DNA of 64,000 bases from Burkholderia stabilis (GTDB taxonomy: Bacteria; Pseudomonadota; Gammaproteobacteria; Burkholderiales; Burkholderiaceae), in the NCBI RefSeq assembly GCF_001742165.1, contig NZ_CP016442.1, positions 3,038,001 through 3,102,000 on the forward strand, given 5' to 3'. The notes beneath the pieces are model-generated. The model had not been told where the DNA came from. It saw only the letters and a list, made by a program, of their open reading frames with translations, and did not search any database. A program made the translations under genes and the position numbers. Of the stretch, positions 49,270 through 58,507 are shown one piece after another (position 1 is the stretch's first letter; the number at the start of each line of letters is the position of its first letter).

Positions 49270-50859
49270 ATGGAAATTTTGGGTAAGGATGCTATGAAAA
49301 CAATCAAGCGAGCCCTCACGGGCGTGCTGGCATGCAGCGGATTGCTCTTTGCCGGTGCCGCCCTGGCGGTCGGTGATAGCCCGGGCGGCCCCCGCGTCAA
49401 CGAGATCAACTTTCAGCCGCCGGTCACGAAAATCGCCGAGGAGCTCTACGATCTCCACACGATGATGCTGATCCTGTGTACGGTGATCTTCGTCGGCGTG
49501 TTCGGCGTGATGTTCTATTCGATCTTCGCGCACCGCAAATCCAAGGGCTACAAGGCCGCCAATTTCCATGAAAGCACGACCGTCGAGATCGTCTGGACGA
49601 TCGTGCCGTTCGTCATCGTCGTGCTGATGGCGCTGCCGGCGACGAAGGCCGTCGTCGCGATGAAGGACACGACGAACGCCGATCTCACGATCAAGGTCAC
49701 CGGCTACCAGTGGAAGTGGGGCTACGACTACGTGAAGGGTCCGGGCGAGGGCATCGGCTTCCTGTCGACGCTGGCCACCCCGCGTGACGAAGTGATGGGC
49801 AAGAAGCCGATCACCGACACCTATCTGCAGGAAGTCGACAACCCGCTCGTCGTGCCGGTCAACAAGAAGATCCGCATCATCACGACCGCGAACGACGTCG
49901 TCCACTCGTGGTACGTGCCCGCGTTCGGCGTGAAGCAGGATGCGATCCCCGGCTTCGTGCGCGACACGTGGTTCAAGGCCGACAAGGTCGGCACGTTCCG
50001 CGGTTTCTGTACCGAGCTGTGCGGCAAGGAACACGCGTACATGCCGGTCGTCGTCGAAGTGCTGTCGGATGACGACTACGCGAAGTGGGTGACTGCGCAG
50101 AAGGCCAAGCTGGCCAGCGCGGCGGTCGATCCGAACAAGGTCTACACGATGGCCGAACTCGTCGCGCACGGCGAGGAAGTCTACAAGGCGAACTGCGCGG
50201 CCTGCCACCAGGTGAGCGGCAAGGGCCTCGGCGCCTTCCCGGCGATGGACGGCAGCCCGATCGTGAACGGCCCGATCGCCGGCCACGTCGAGCGCGTGCT
50301 GCACGGCAAGGGCGCGATGCCGTCGTGGGCATCGCTGTCGGACCTCGACATCGCATCGGTCATCACCTACGAGCGCAATTCGTGGGGCAACCACAAGAAC
50401 GACCTGCTGCAGCCGAAGCAAGTGGCTGACGCGCGCAACGGCAAGATGCCGGAAGACACGGCAGGCGCAGCAGCGGCACCGGCCGAAGCGGCTCCGGCGC
50501 AAGCTGCGTCGGGTGCGGCCGAGCAGCCGGCGGCAGCGGCATCGGCCGCGCTGTCGACGATCTACTTCGAGACGGGCAAGAGCGTGCTGCCGGCCGACGC
50601 GAAAGCGGCGATCGCCGCCGCGGCCGACTATGCGAAGGCACATCCGGACGCGAAGCTCGCGCTGTCGGGCTTCACCGACAAGACGGGCTCGGCCGACGCA
50701 AACGCCGAACTGGCCAAGCATCGTGCGCAAGCCGTGCGCGATGCGCTGAAGGCAGCAGGCGTGGCGGAAGACCACATTATTCTCAAAAAGCCGGAAACGA
50801 TCACGGGCGGGGCTGACGCTAAGGAAGCCCGGCGTGTCGAGATCGGGCCGGCGGCTTGA
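49270..50859 (+). CDS. coxB: Cytochrome c oxidase subunit II with cytochrome c and OmpA-like domains
   Basis: A 529-residue three-domain protein. Residues about 1-30 are a signal sequence, followed by two transmembrane helices. The CuA domain has ligands H212, C247, C251, H255 and M258 and the aromatic motif QWKWGYDY. A class I cytochrome c follows with CAACH at 309-313 and a likely axial Met in GAMPSWAS. After an Ala/Pro/Glu linker (about 395-425), the end is an OmpA-type peptidoglycan-binding domain (IYFETGKSVLPADA and NAELAKHRAQAVRDAL). Starts at 49270 and 49294 both have ribosome-binding sites; the second gives a neater signal peptide. Confidence 0.93.
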   Translation: MEILGKDAMKTIKRALTGVLACSGLLFAGAALAVGDSPGGPRVNEINFQPPVTKIAEELYDLHTMMLILCTVIFVGVFGVMFYSIFAHRKSKGYKAANFHESTTVEIVWTIVPFVIVVLMALPATKAVVAMKDTTNADLTIKVTGYQWKWGYDYVKGPGEGIGFLSTLATPRDEVMGKKPITDTYLQEVDNPLVVPVNKKIRIITTANDVVHSWYVPAFGVKQDAIPGFVRDTWFKADKVGTFRGFCTELCGKEHAYMPVVVEVLSDDDYAKWVTAQKAKLASAAVDPNKVYTMAELVAHGEEVYKANCAACHQVSGKGLGAFPAMDGSPIVNGPIAGHVERVLHGKGAMPSWASLSDLDIASVITYERNSWGNHKNDLLQPKQVADARNGKMPEDTAGAAAAPAEAAPAQAASGAAEQPAAAASAALSTIYFETGKSVLPADAKAAIAAAADYAKAHPDAKLALSGFTDKTGSADANAELAKHRAQAVRDALKAAGVAEDHIILKKPETITGGADAKEARRVEIGPAA

Positions 50860-50902
50860 CGTGTCGCTGAGTTAGTCGACGTATTCGCATTAGGAGATTC
50901 TC

Positions 50903-52510
50903 ATGTCTAGCATCGGGCACGACGTAGCCGCGGACCACGCGCACGACGACCACGCGCACGAAATGCCGCACGGCTGGCGGCGCTGGCTGTTCGCCACCAA
51001 CCACAAGGACATCGGTACGCTGTACCTGCTGTTCTCGTTCATCATGTTCCTGTCGGGCGGCGTGATGGCGCTCGGCATCCGTGCCGAACTGTTCGAGCCG
51101 GGCCTGCAGATCATGCGTCCGGAGTTCTTCAACGAACTCACGACGATGCACGGCCTGATCATGGTGTTCGGCGCGATCATGCCGGCGTTCGTCGGCTTCG
51201 CGAACTGGATGATTCCGCTGCAGATCGGCGCGTCCGACATGGCGTTCGCGCGGATGAACAACTTCAGCTTCTGGCTGCTGCCGGTCGCGGCAGTGCTGCT
51301 GGTCGGCTCGTTCTTCGCGCCGGGCGGCGCGACGGCCGCCGGCTGGACGCTGTATGCGCCGCTGTCGACGCAGATGGGCCCGGGCATGGACTTCGCGATC
51401 TTCGCGGTGCACATCATGGGCGCGTCGTCGATCATGGGCGGGATCAACATCGTCGTGACGATCCTGAACATGCGCGCGCCGGGCATGACGCTGATGAAGA
51501 TGCCGATGTTCGCATGGACGTGGCTGATCACGGCTTACCTGCTGATCGCCGTGATGCCGGTTCTGGCAGGCGCGATCACGATGGTGCTGTTCGACCGCCA
51601 CTTCGGCACGTCGTTCTTCAACGCGGCAGGCGGCGGCGACCCGGTGATGTACCAGCACATCTTCTGGTTCTTCGGCCACCCCGAGGTGTACATCATGATT
51701 CTGCCGGCGTTCGGGATCGTGTCGCAGGTGATCCCGGCGTTCGCACGCAAGACGCTGTTCGGCTATAGCTCGATGGTGTACGCGACGGCTTCGATCGCGA
51801 TCCTGTCGTTCATGGTCTGGGCGCACCACATGTTCGCCACGGGCATGCCGGTCACCGGTCAGCTGTTCTTCATGTACGCGACGATGCTGATCGCGGTGCC
51901 GACGGGCGTGAAGGTGTTCAACTGGCTCGCGACGATGTGGCGCGGCTCGATGACGTTCGAAACCCCGATGCTGTTCGCGATCGGCTTCCTGTTCGTGTTC
52001 ACGTTCGGCGGCCTGACGGGCCTGATGCTCGCGATGGCGCCGCTCGACATCCAGTATCACGGGACCTACTTCGTGGTGGCGCACTTCCACTACGTGCTGG
52101 TGGCCGGTTCATTGTTCGCGCTGTTCTCGGGCTGGTACTACTGGGCGCCGAAGTGGACGGGCTGGATGTACAACGAGACGCGCGGCAAGATCCACTTCTG
52201 GGCGTCGATGATCTTCTTCAACCTGACGTTCTTCCCGATGCACTTCGTCGGTCTCGCAGGCATGCCGCGTCGCTACGCGGACTACCCGGCGCAGTTCACG
52301 GACTTCAACCAGGTTGCGACGATCGGCGCATTCGGCTTCGGCCTCGCGCAGGTGTACTTCCTGTTCGCGGTCGCGCTGCCGGCCTACCGTGGCGGCGGCG
52401 AGCTGGAAAAGGCGTCGGACAAGCCGTGGGATGGCGCGACGGGCCTCGAGTGGACGGTGCCGAGCCCGGCTCCCTTCCACACGTTCGAGCAACCGCCGCA
52501 CGTCGAGTAA
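50903..52510 (+). CDS. ctaD: Cytochrome c oxidase subunit I (aa3 type)
   Basis: A 535-residue heme-copper oxidase catalytic subunit with twelve transmembrane helices. Ligands are visible: low-spin heme histidine in TTMHGLIMVFG, the CuB histidine with cross-linked tyrosine in GHPEVYIMILPAFG, the CuB pair in WAHHMFATG, and the heme a3 / low-spin heme histidines in VAHFHYVL. The N-terminus has an unusual His/Asp-rich stretch (AADHAHDDHAHEMPHG). It follows coxB by 43 bases. Confidence 0.96.
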   Translation: MSSIGHDVAADHAHDDHAHEMPHGWRRWLFATNHKDIGTLYLLFSFIMFLSGGVMALGIRAELFEPGLQIMRPEFFNELTTMHGLIMVFGAIMPAFVGFANWMIPLQIGASDMAFARMNNFSFWLLPVAAVLLVGSFFAPGGATAAGWTLYAPLSTQMGPGMDFAIFAVHIMGASSIMGGINIVVTILNMRAPGMTLMKMPMFAWTWLITAYLLIAVMPVLAGAITMVLFDRHFGTSFFNAAGGGDPVMYQHIFWFFGHPEVYIMILPAFGIVSQVIPAFARKTLFGYSSMVYATASIAILSFMVWAHHMFATGMPVTGQLFFMYATMLIAVPTGVKVFNWLATMWRGSMTFETPMLFAIGFLFVFTFGGLTGLMLAMAPLDIQYHGTYFVVAHFHYVLVAGSLFALFSGWYYWAPKWTGWMYNETRGKIHFWASMIFFNLTFFPMHFVGLAGMPRRYADYPAQFTDFNQVATIGAFGFGLAQVYFLFAVALPAYRGGGELEKASDKPWDGATGLEWTVPSPAPFHTFEQPPHVE

Positions 52511-52576
52511 GTTTCACAGTGCGCTTCGCTGCTGCCTGCCTGGCAGGCAGCGGCGGGCGCCGAACCGAAGTTTCAG

Positions 52577-52717
52577 ATGACCCGGAATCCACAAGAAAGA
52601 CGAACGCCCGAGCAGATCCGTGCGGGCAACAAGCGGCTCGGCCTCACCCTGCTCGTCATCGCCGCCGTTTTTTTTGTGGGTGTCGTGATCAAGCAGTGGT
52701 GGCTGTCCACTCACTGA
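52577..52717 (+). CDS. Cytochrome oxidase small assembly protein
   Basis: A 46-residue protein: a charged N-terminus (MTRNPQERRTPEQIRAGNKR), one transmembrane helix (LGLTLLVIAAVFFVGVVI), and a short tail ending KQWWLSTH. Small single-helix proteins of this kind are found between subunit I and CtaG in beta-proteobacteria and are annotated as oxidase assembly proteins. It is 35 bases before ctaG. Confidence 0.75.
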   Translation: MTRNPQERRTPEQIRAGNKRLGLTLLVIAAVFFVGVVIKQWWLSTH

Positions 52718-52752
52718 AGCAGTAACTGACGCAGTAGCGAGGAAGTTGTCGT

Positions 52753-53361
52753 ATGTCGAAGCCGGAAGAGGGCGCCGTCGATCGCGCGTTCAATCGTTCG
52801 ATGCTGGTGAAGCTCTTCGTCGTGGCCGGGCTGATGTTCGGCTTCGGCTTCGCGCTGATTCCGATGTATCGGGCGATCTGCCAGATCACCGGCATCAACA
52901 ACCTGGTGCAGCGCGACGTCAGCGAGCGCGAGGTGAAGAACTCGCAGGTCGACTACAGCCGCAAGGTGTCGGTCGAGTTCGATGCGAACGCGCGTGGTCC
53001 GCTCGGTTTCAAGCCGGAGCACAACAGTCTCGACGTGCATCCGGGCGAGCTGACGACGATCGTGTACGACGTGACGAACGGGCAGGGCCGGCCGGTCGTC
53101 GCGCAGGCGATTCCGAGCTACGCGCCGAAGCAGGCGACGGAGTTCTTCAAGAAGATCGAGTGCTTTTGCTTCACGCAGCAAACATTGGCCGCGAACGAGT
53201 CGCGCAAGATGCCGGTGGTGTTCGTGATCGATCCGAAACTGCCGAAGGACGTGAAGACGATCACGCTGTCGTACACGTTCTTCGAGCTGAATACGCCGGC
53301 CGCGCCGGCGCCGGCGACGCGCAGCACGGCGGCGCAGGGCGCGGCGAAACCGGATGCATGA
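52753..53361 (+). CDS. ctaG: Cytochrome c oxidase assembly protein CtaG/Cox11
   Basis: A 202-residue copper chaperone delivering copper to the CuB site of subunit I. One N-terminal transmembrane helix (about residues 17-37) precedes a periplasmic domain with the copper-binding pair in ECFCFTQQ and the conserved VFVIDPKL segment. The C-terminus is Ala/Pro-rich. Confidence 0.94.
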   Translation: MSKPEEGAVDRAFNRSMLVKLFVVAGLMFGFGFALIPMYRAICQITGINNLVQRDVSEREVKNSQVDYSRKVSVEFDANARGPLGFKPEHNSLDVHPGELTTIVYDVTNGQGRPVVAQAIPSYAPKQATEFFKKIECFCFTQQTLAANESRKMPVVFVIDPKLPKDVKTITLSYTFFELNTPAAPAPATRSTAAQGAAKPDA

Positions 53362-53377
53362 CGACGGAGGCGGGGCG

Positions 53378-53578
53378 ATGACGGAGGTGAAGCGTGGCGG
53401 GTCGTTCGGCCAGGCGCTGAAAGCCGTACTGTGGTCGTTCTTCGGGGTGCGCAAGCGGCGCGACCTGGAGGCCGACGCGACGCAGCTCAATCCGCTGCAC
53501 GTGCTGATCGTCGCGTTGATCGCAGCCGGTGTGTTCATCGGCGTGCTGATCCTGATCGTGCGTGCCGTCGTGGGCTGA
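53378..53578 (+). CDS. DUF2970 membrane protein
   Basis: A 66-residue protein with one strong C-terminal transmembrane helix (HVLIVALIAAGVFIGVLIL) and a basic middle (VLWSFFGVRKRRDLE) typical of DUF2970. Function unknown; it is regularly found in oxidase clusters. The ATG at 53378 follows GGAGGCGGGGCG; an ATG at 53354, overlapping ctaG, has no ribosome-binding site. Confidence 0.78.
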   Translation: MTEVKRGGSFGQALKAVLWSFFGVRKRRDLEADATQLNPLHVLIVALIAAGVFIGVLILIVRAVVG

Positions 53579-53716
53579 AGCCCGCGGGCACGAAAGAATG
53601 CAGTGCGCAGCGCCACGGCGCTGTGTGCAGGAAAGAGCGGTGGCGGTCACGCCGCGCAAGAAATAAAGCCGGAGCGGTTTCCGGTACACAAATTGGACTG
53701 AAGTGGAGAATCAAGC

Positions 53717-54574
53717 ATGAGCGGTCAAAACCAGACCCCGTACTATTTCGTGCCGCATCCGTCGCACCATCCGATCAGTGCGGCCATCGGGCTGCTGGTC
53801 ATGCTCGGGTCGGCGGCGTTGTGGATCAACGGTCACGACTGGGCGCCGTTTACGGCGCTGCTCGGCCTGCTGTGGTTGCTCTTCACGCTGTATCACTGGT
53901 TCGGCGACGCGATCGCCGAGTCGGAAGGCGGTCATTACGGCAAGAACGTCGACAAGTCGTACCGCTGGAGCATGAGCTGGTTCATCTTCTCCGAAGTCAT
54001 GTTCTTCGGCGCATTCTTCGGCGCGCTGTTCTATGCGCGTGAAATCGCGCTGCACCAGCTCGGCAGCCTCGACTACAAGCTGATCTGGCCGGATTTCTCC
54101 GCCGTGTGGCCGAACGAAGGTCCGGCCGCACTTGCCGGTCACTTCAAGACGATGGGCCCGTGGCCGATCCCGACGCTGAACACGGCATTCCTGCTGTCGT
54201 CGGGCGTGACGCTGACGATCTCGCACCACGCACTGCGTGACGATCATCGCAAGAAGGCGATCGCATGGATGGCCGCGACGCTCGCGTTCGGTATCTGCTT
54301 CCTGTTCCTGCAGGGTTTCGAGTACTACCACGCGTACAACGAACTGAACCTGACGCTGAATTCGGGTGTGTACGGTTCGACGTTCTTCCTGCTGACCGGC
54401 TTCCACGGCTTCCACGTGTTCCTCGGCGGCACGATGCTCGCGGTGGTGCTGGTGCGGATGATCCGTGGCCACTTCACGCCCGAACATCACTTCGCATTCG
54501 AAGGCGCCGCGTGGTACTGGCACTTCGTCGACGTCGTCTGGCTCGGCCTGTACGTCGTCGTCTACTGGCTGTAA
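53717..54574 (+). CDS. ctaE: Cytochrome c oxidase subunit III
   Basis: A 285-residue subunit III with seven transmembrane helices. The conserved WSMSWFIFSEVMFFGAFFGA, GFEYYHAYNELNL and HGFHVFLGG segments are present, ending in AAWYWHFVDVVWLGLYVVVYW. It completes the structural subunits of the aa3 oxidase and is followed by a terminator. Confidence 0.96.
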   Translation: MSGQNQTPYYFVPHPSHHPISAAIGLLVMLGSAALWINGHDWAPFTALLGLLWLLFTLYHWFGDAIAESEGGHYGKNVDKSYRWSMSWFIFSEVMFFGAFFGALFYAREIALHQLGSLDYKLIWPDFSAVWPNEGPAALAGHFKTMGPWPIPTLNTAFLLSSGVTLTISHHALRDDHRKKAIAWMAATLAFGICFLFLQGFEYYHAYNELNLTLNSGVYGSTFFLLTGFHGFHVFLGGTMLAVVLVRMIRGHFTPEHHFAFEGAAWYWHFVDVVWLGLYVVVYWL

Positions 54575-54578
54575 ATGG

Positions 54579-54614
54579 AAAAACGGCCCGCGCAGCAATG
54601 CGCGGGCCGTTTTC
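54579..54614. terminator. Bidirectional terminator after subunit III
   Basis: A 14-bp stem AAAACGGCCCGCGC / GCGCGGGCCGTTTT with a six-base loop has A residues before and T residues after, so it can act on both strands. A second hairpin, GCGCCGCC...GGCGGCGC followed by TTTT at 54661-54692, lies just beyond. Confidence 0.88.
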
Positions 54615-54748
54615 ATTGGTGTTGACCGGGCAGCGGCTGGCTGCCGGCCACACCACCCTGGCGCCGCCGCGACTCAGTCAGGCGGCGCTTTTACTTGGTG
54701 GCGCGGCCGTGCGGCGATATGTCACAGCGGACCGTGGCGGCAAATGCG

Positions 54749-54958
54749 TCAACGCCCGATCGGCAGGCCGGTCGAATGGATCCAGCCCATCCAGTTCGCG
54801 AACAGGATGAGCAGGAACAGCGAAACCGATAGCCCGACGCGGGTGGCGAGCGACCAGACCATGCGCTTCGTGTGGCCGCGGTCGTGCATCATGAAGTAGA
54901 GCGCCGAGCCCATGCTGGCAATGATGAGGACGAAGGCGATGGGAACGAGTATGTGCAT
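54749..54958 (-). CDS. Twin transmembrane protein (DUF2909-like)
   Basis: A 69-residue protein with two transmembrane helices (about residues 3-24 and 38-58) joined by MMHDRGHTKRMVWSLATR. Such short twin-helix proteins are found in oxidase clusters; function unknown. It is the only gene of this cluster on the minus strand and starts 84 bases from the divergent SURF1 gene. Confidence 0.78.
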   Translation of the reverse strand: MHILVPIAFVLIIASMGSALYFMMHDRGHTKRMVWSLATRVGLSVSLFLLILFANWMGWIHSTGLPIGR

Positions 54959-55042
54959 GACACGAACCGGACGACGGCAATTCGGAAGGAAGAGGATAAT
55001 TATCGCACTTCGCTTTCGCGAATGTGCCGGGCGGGCCGCACG

Positions 55043-55753
55043 ATGAAGATTCGCTGGCTGCCTGCGCTGCTGATTCTCGCCGTCGTCGCCGTCACGATCC
55101 GTCTCGGTTTCTGGCAACTCGACCGCGCGCACCAGAAGGAAGCGCTGCAGGCGAGCATCGTGCGCTACGAGCATGCAACGCCCGTCGATATCGGCGCGCA
55201 GCCGATTCCGCTGGCTTCGATCGAGTTTCATCGGGTGCGTGCGAAGGGCCGCTTCATGCCCGAGCAAGCCGTATATCTCGACAATCGGCCGTATAACGAC
55301 CAGCCGGGTTTTTACGTCGTGATGCCGTTTAAACTCACGGGCGGCGGCGTCGTGCTCGTCAACCGCGGCTGGCTGCCGCGCAATATCGCCGATCGCACGG
55401 CAATCGAGTCGTTCACGACGCCCGAGGGCGACGTCGAGATCGTGGGCATTGCGCGCGCCGACGCGTCGCGCGCGTTCGAGCTCGGCGAAGGCGGTTCGGC
55501 GGCGCACCAGAAAATCCGCCAGAACCTGGACGTCGCCGCGTACGCGAAGGAAACCGGGCTGCCGCTGCAGCCGTTCGTGATCCAGCAGACGAGCGACGAC
55601 AGCGACAAGCTCGTGCGCGACTGGCCGGCGGCGACGACCGGCGTCGAGCGCAATTACGGTTACATGTTTCAGTGGTGGGCCATGGCGGCGGCCGCGCTCG
55701 GTTTCGGCCTGTACGCCGCGCGGCGTGCGGGCAGGAAGTCGGCCGGCGCGTGA
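55043..55753 (+). CDS. SURF1 family protein
   Basis: A 236-residue SURF1-type oxidase assembly factor with an N-terminal helix (about residues 5-22) and a C-terminal helix (about 210-228), consistent with a periplasmic domain between two anchors. Conserved features are LGFWQLDRAHQKE, VYLDNRPYNDQPGFYV, VLVNRGWLPR and NYGYMFQWWAMA. SURF1 supports heme a insertion into subunit I. Confidence 0.9.
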   Translation: MKIRWLPALLILAVVAVTIRLGFWQLDRAHQKEALQASIVRYEHATPVDIGAQPIPLASIEFHRVRAKGRFMPEQAVYLDNRPYNDQPGFYVVMPFKLTGGGVVLVNRGWLPRNIADRTAIESFTTPEGDVEIVGIARADASRAFELGEGGSAAHQKIRQNLDVAAYAKETGLPLQPFVIQQTSDDSDKLVRDWPAATTGVERNYGYMFQWWAMAAAALGFGLYAARRAGRKSAGA

Positions 55754-55813
55754 GCACCATGCCAGGACGCGGCACAGGCGCCGCGGGTTCGTTTCGAGAG
55801 GTCTGATTTGTCC

Positions 55814-56440
55814 ATGCAATCTTCCCGTCAAGGTCCGGCCGCTGCGCCGATCTCGCCCGCGGCCCGCAAGCGCGGCCGCTGGATGCTCGTGCTGCTGGGG
55901 CTCGTGTGCGCCGCACCGATGCTCGCGTCGTACTTCACCTATTACGTGATCAAGCCGAAGGGCGGGTCGACGAACTACGGCACGCTGATCGAGCCGCAGC
56001 GCCCGATCCCGGCGAATCTGCAGGTGACCGACGAAACCGGCAAGACCGTGCCGCTGTCGTCGCTGCGCGGCGTGTGGCTGTTCGTGATGACGGACCGCAG
56101 CGCGTGCGATGAAGCATGCGCGAAGAAACTCTATTTCATGCGCCAGATCCGCGTCACGCAGGCGGGCGAGCGGCACCGCATCACGATGGTGTGGCTGCGC
56201 AGCGATGCGGGTGCGATGCCGCAGAAGGTGCTGGACGCCTATCCGGACACGCGCCGGCTCGTCGCCGATCCGGCCGCGGTTGCCGCATGGCTGCCGGCCG
56301 ACGCCGGCACGCAGGACAGCGACCACATCTACATGGTCGACCCGAACGGCAACCTGATGATGCGTTTCCCGAAAGACCCGAATCCCAGCAAGATCAAGTC
56401 GGACGTGACGAAGCTGCTGAAGTGGTCGAGCATCGGTTAA
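55814..56440 (+). CDS. SCO1/SenC-like membrane protein
   Basis: A 208-residue protein with one N-terminal helix (about residues 25-45) and a periplasmic thioredoxin-like domain resembling SCO but with divergent sequence. The copper-type pair C98 and C102 is kept (ACDEACAKK), while the usual proline between them is absent. A late IYMVDPNGNLMMRF segment matches the SCO fold. It may help deliver copper to CuA. The start may instead be a TTG at 55808. Confidence 0.78.
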   Translation: MQSSRQGPAAAPISPAARKRGRWMLVLLGLVCAAPMLASYFTYYVIKPKGGSTNYGTLIEPQRPIPANLQVTDETGKTVPLSSLRGVWLFVMTDRSACDEACAKKLYFMRQIRVTQAGERHRITMVWLRSDAGAMPQKVLDAYPDTRRLVADPAAVAAWLPADAGTQDSDHIYMVDPNGNLMMRFPKDPNPSKIKSDVTKLLKWSSIG

Positions 56441-56465
56441 GGCAAGAGAGCGAGGCACCATTCCG

Positions 56466-57578
56466 ATGTCGTATCTACTGCAACTCGGCCTGATCGGCGC
56501 CTGCATCGCGCTGCTGCCGCTGTCGTACGTGTGGGTGAAGGCCGACGACAACAAGTTCCGCAAGCTGGTGTGGATCACCACGTTCCTGACCCTCGACCTC
56601 GTGATGTTCGGCGGCTTTACGCGGCTGACCGATTCGGGGCTCGGGTGTCCCGACTGGCCCGGCTGCTACGGCACGTCGTCGCCGTTCATCGCGCATGCCG
56701 CGATCACGGCCGCGCACCAGGCGATGCCGACGGGGCCCGTCAGCATGACGAAGGCGTGGATCGAGATGATTCACCGCTATTTCGCGATGGCGATCGGCGT
56801 GCTGATCATCGCGCAGGTCGTGATCGCATGGACCGCGCGGCTGCGCCGCCGCCCGCTGCACGTGTCGCCGTGGTGGCCGACGAGCCTGCTGGTGCTGATT
56901 CTCGTGCAGGGCGCGTTCGGCGCGTGGACGGTCACGATGAAGCTGCAGCCGGTGATCGTCACGATTCACCTGCTGCTCGGCCTCACGCTGCTCGGCACGC
57001 TCGGCTGGCTCGCGGCGCGGCAGACGCCGCTGCCGTCGCATGACCCGGAGGCCGGCCGCTACCGCGCGGCCGCGCTTGCGGCGCTCGTGCTGCTCGTCGT
57101 CCAGATCGCGCTCGGCGGCTGGGTGAGCACCAACTACGCGGTGCTCGCATGCACCGACTTCCCGACCTGCAACGGCCAGTGGATTCCGCCGATGGACTTC
57201 CAGCACGGCTTCCACCTGTGGCGCGCGCTCGGGATGACGAAGGACGGCGACGCGATCACGCAGGATGCGCTGGTCGCGATCCACTGGACGCACCGCACGT
57301 TCGCGTTCGTCGTGGTCGCGTACCTGGTCGCGTTCGCGCTGAAGATGCGCCGCTTCGAATCGCTGCGGCGGCCCGCGAACGGCGTGCTGCTGGTCGTGCT
57401 GCTGCAGTTCGTGACGGGCCTGACCAACATCGTGCTGCAGTGGCCGCTGCCGGTCGCCGTCGCCCACAACGGCGGCGCCGCGATCCTGCTGCTGCTCGTC
57501 GTCATGTTAAACTTTCGCATCCTTTCAAGCCGCCCCGGCCGTGTCGCGCAGCCCGCGCGCGACGCCGCCCCGGCGTGA
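56466..57578 (+). CDS. ctaA: Heme A synthase (COX15/CtaA)
   Basis: A 370-residue membrane enzyme with eight helices that oxidises heme O to heme A. The histidines appear in [37 protein letters not shown] and [11 protein letters not shown]. It follows the SCO-like gene and runs into ctaB. Confidence 0.93.
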   Translation: MSYLLQLGLIGACIALLPLSYVWVKADDNKFRKLVWITTFLTLDLVMFGGFTRLTDSGLGCPDWPGCYGTSSPFIAHAAITAAHQAMPTGPVSMTKAWIEMIHRYFAMAIGVLIIAQVVIAWTARLRRRPLHVSPWWPTSLLVLILVQGAFGAWTVTMKLQPVIVTIHLLLGLTLLGTLGWLAARQTPLPSHDPEAGRYRAAALAALVLLVVQIALGGWVSTNYAVLACTDFPTCNGQWIPPMDFQHGFHLWRALGMTKDGDAITQDALVAIHWTHRTFAFVVVAYLVAFALKMRRFESLRRPANGVLLVVLLQFVTGLTNIVLQWPLPVAVAHNGGAAILLLLVVMLNFRILSSRPGRVAQPARDAAPA

Positions 57579-57586
57579 CCGCCCCC

Positions 57587-58489
57587 ATGCAAAGCACCCT
57601 CTCCCAATCGCCCGGTAGCCGGTTTTCCCAGTACATGGCGCTGACGAAGCCGCGTGTCACGCAGCTCGCGGTGTTCTGCGCGGTGATCGGCATGTTCCTC
57701 GCGACGCCGGGCATGGTGCCGTGGCACGTGCTGATCGGCGGCACGGTCGGCATCTGGCTGCTGGCCGGCGCCGCGTTCGCGATCAACTGCCTCGTCGAAC
57801 AGAAGATCGACGCGATGATGCGTCGTACCGCATGGCGCCCGTCCGCGCGCGGCGAGATCACGACGCCGCAGATCCTGGTGTTCTCGGCCGTGCTCGGCGG
57901 CGCGGGTGCCTGGACCCTCTATACGTTCACGAACCCGCTGACGATGTGGCTGACGATCGCGACGTTCGTCGGCTACGCGGTGATCTATACGCTGCTGCTC
58001 AAGCCGATGACGCCGCAGAACATCGTGATCGGCGGTGCGTCGGGCGCGATGCCGCCGGCGCTCGGGTGGGCCGCGGTCACCGGCGCGGTGCCGGGCGATG
58101 CGTGGATCCTCGTGCTGATCATCTTCGTGTGGACGCCGCCGCATTTCTGGGTGCTCGCGCTCTATCGCCGCAAGGATTACGAAACCGCGGGGCTGCCGAT
58201 GCTGCCCGTCACGCACGGCGAGAAATTCACGCGGCTGCATATCCTGCTGTACACGGTGATCCTGTTCGCCGTCACGCTGATGCCGTTCATCTCCGGGATG
58301 AGCGGGGTTGTCTACCTGACGAGCGCGGTGCTGCTCGGCGCGGTGTTCCTCGCGTATGCGTGGAAGATCTACCGCGACTATTCGGACGAACTCGCCCGCA
58401 AGGCCTTCCGCTACTCGATCGTCTACCTGTCGCTGCTGTTCGCCGCGCTGCTCGTCGATCACTACGCACGCCCGCTGCTCGGCGTGTAA
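57587..58489 (+). CDS. ctaB: Protoheme IX farnesyltransferase (heme O synthase)
   Basis: A 300-residue UbiA-superfamily prenyltransferase that makes heme O from heme B. The first aspartate motif region is [19 protein letters not shown] and the second [15 protein letters not shown]; about nine helices are visible. The ATG at 57587 is used; an in-frame GTG at 57575 overlaps the ctaA stop and would add four residues with translational coupling. Confidence 0.95.
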   Translation: MQSTLSQSPGSRFSQYMALTKPRVTQLAVFCAVIGMFLATPGMVPWHVLIGGTVGIWLLAGAAFAINCLVEQKIDAMMRRTAWRPSARGEITTPQILVFSAVLGGAGAWTLYTFTNPLTMWLTIATFVGYAVIYTLLLKPMTPQNIVIGGASGAMPPALGWAAVTGAVPGDAWILVLIIFVWTPPHFWVLALYRRKDYETAGLPMLPVTHGEKFTRLHILLYTVILFAVTLMPFISGMSGVVYLTSAVLLGAVFLAYAWKIYRDYSDELARKAFRYSIVYLSLLFAALLVDHYARPLLGV

Positions 58490-58507
58490 CCGCACGGTTT
58501 GAACGCA

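Noticed and set aside
47545..50775. A 1076-codon open frame on the minus strand
   Set aside because: It lies opposite the BioC-like gene, the DUF2244 gene and coxB, all with clear motifs, and is a high-GC shadow.
53599..53667. A 22-codon ORF between the DUF2970 gene and subunit III
   Set aside because: It has no ribosome-binding site, no hydrophobic helix and an Arg/Cys-rich sequence typical of chance frames.
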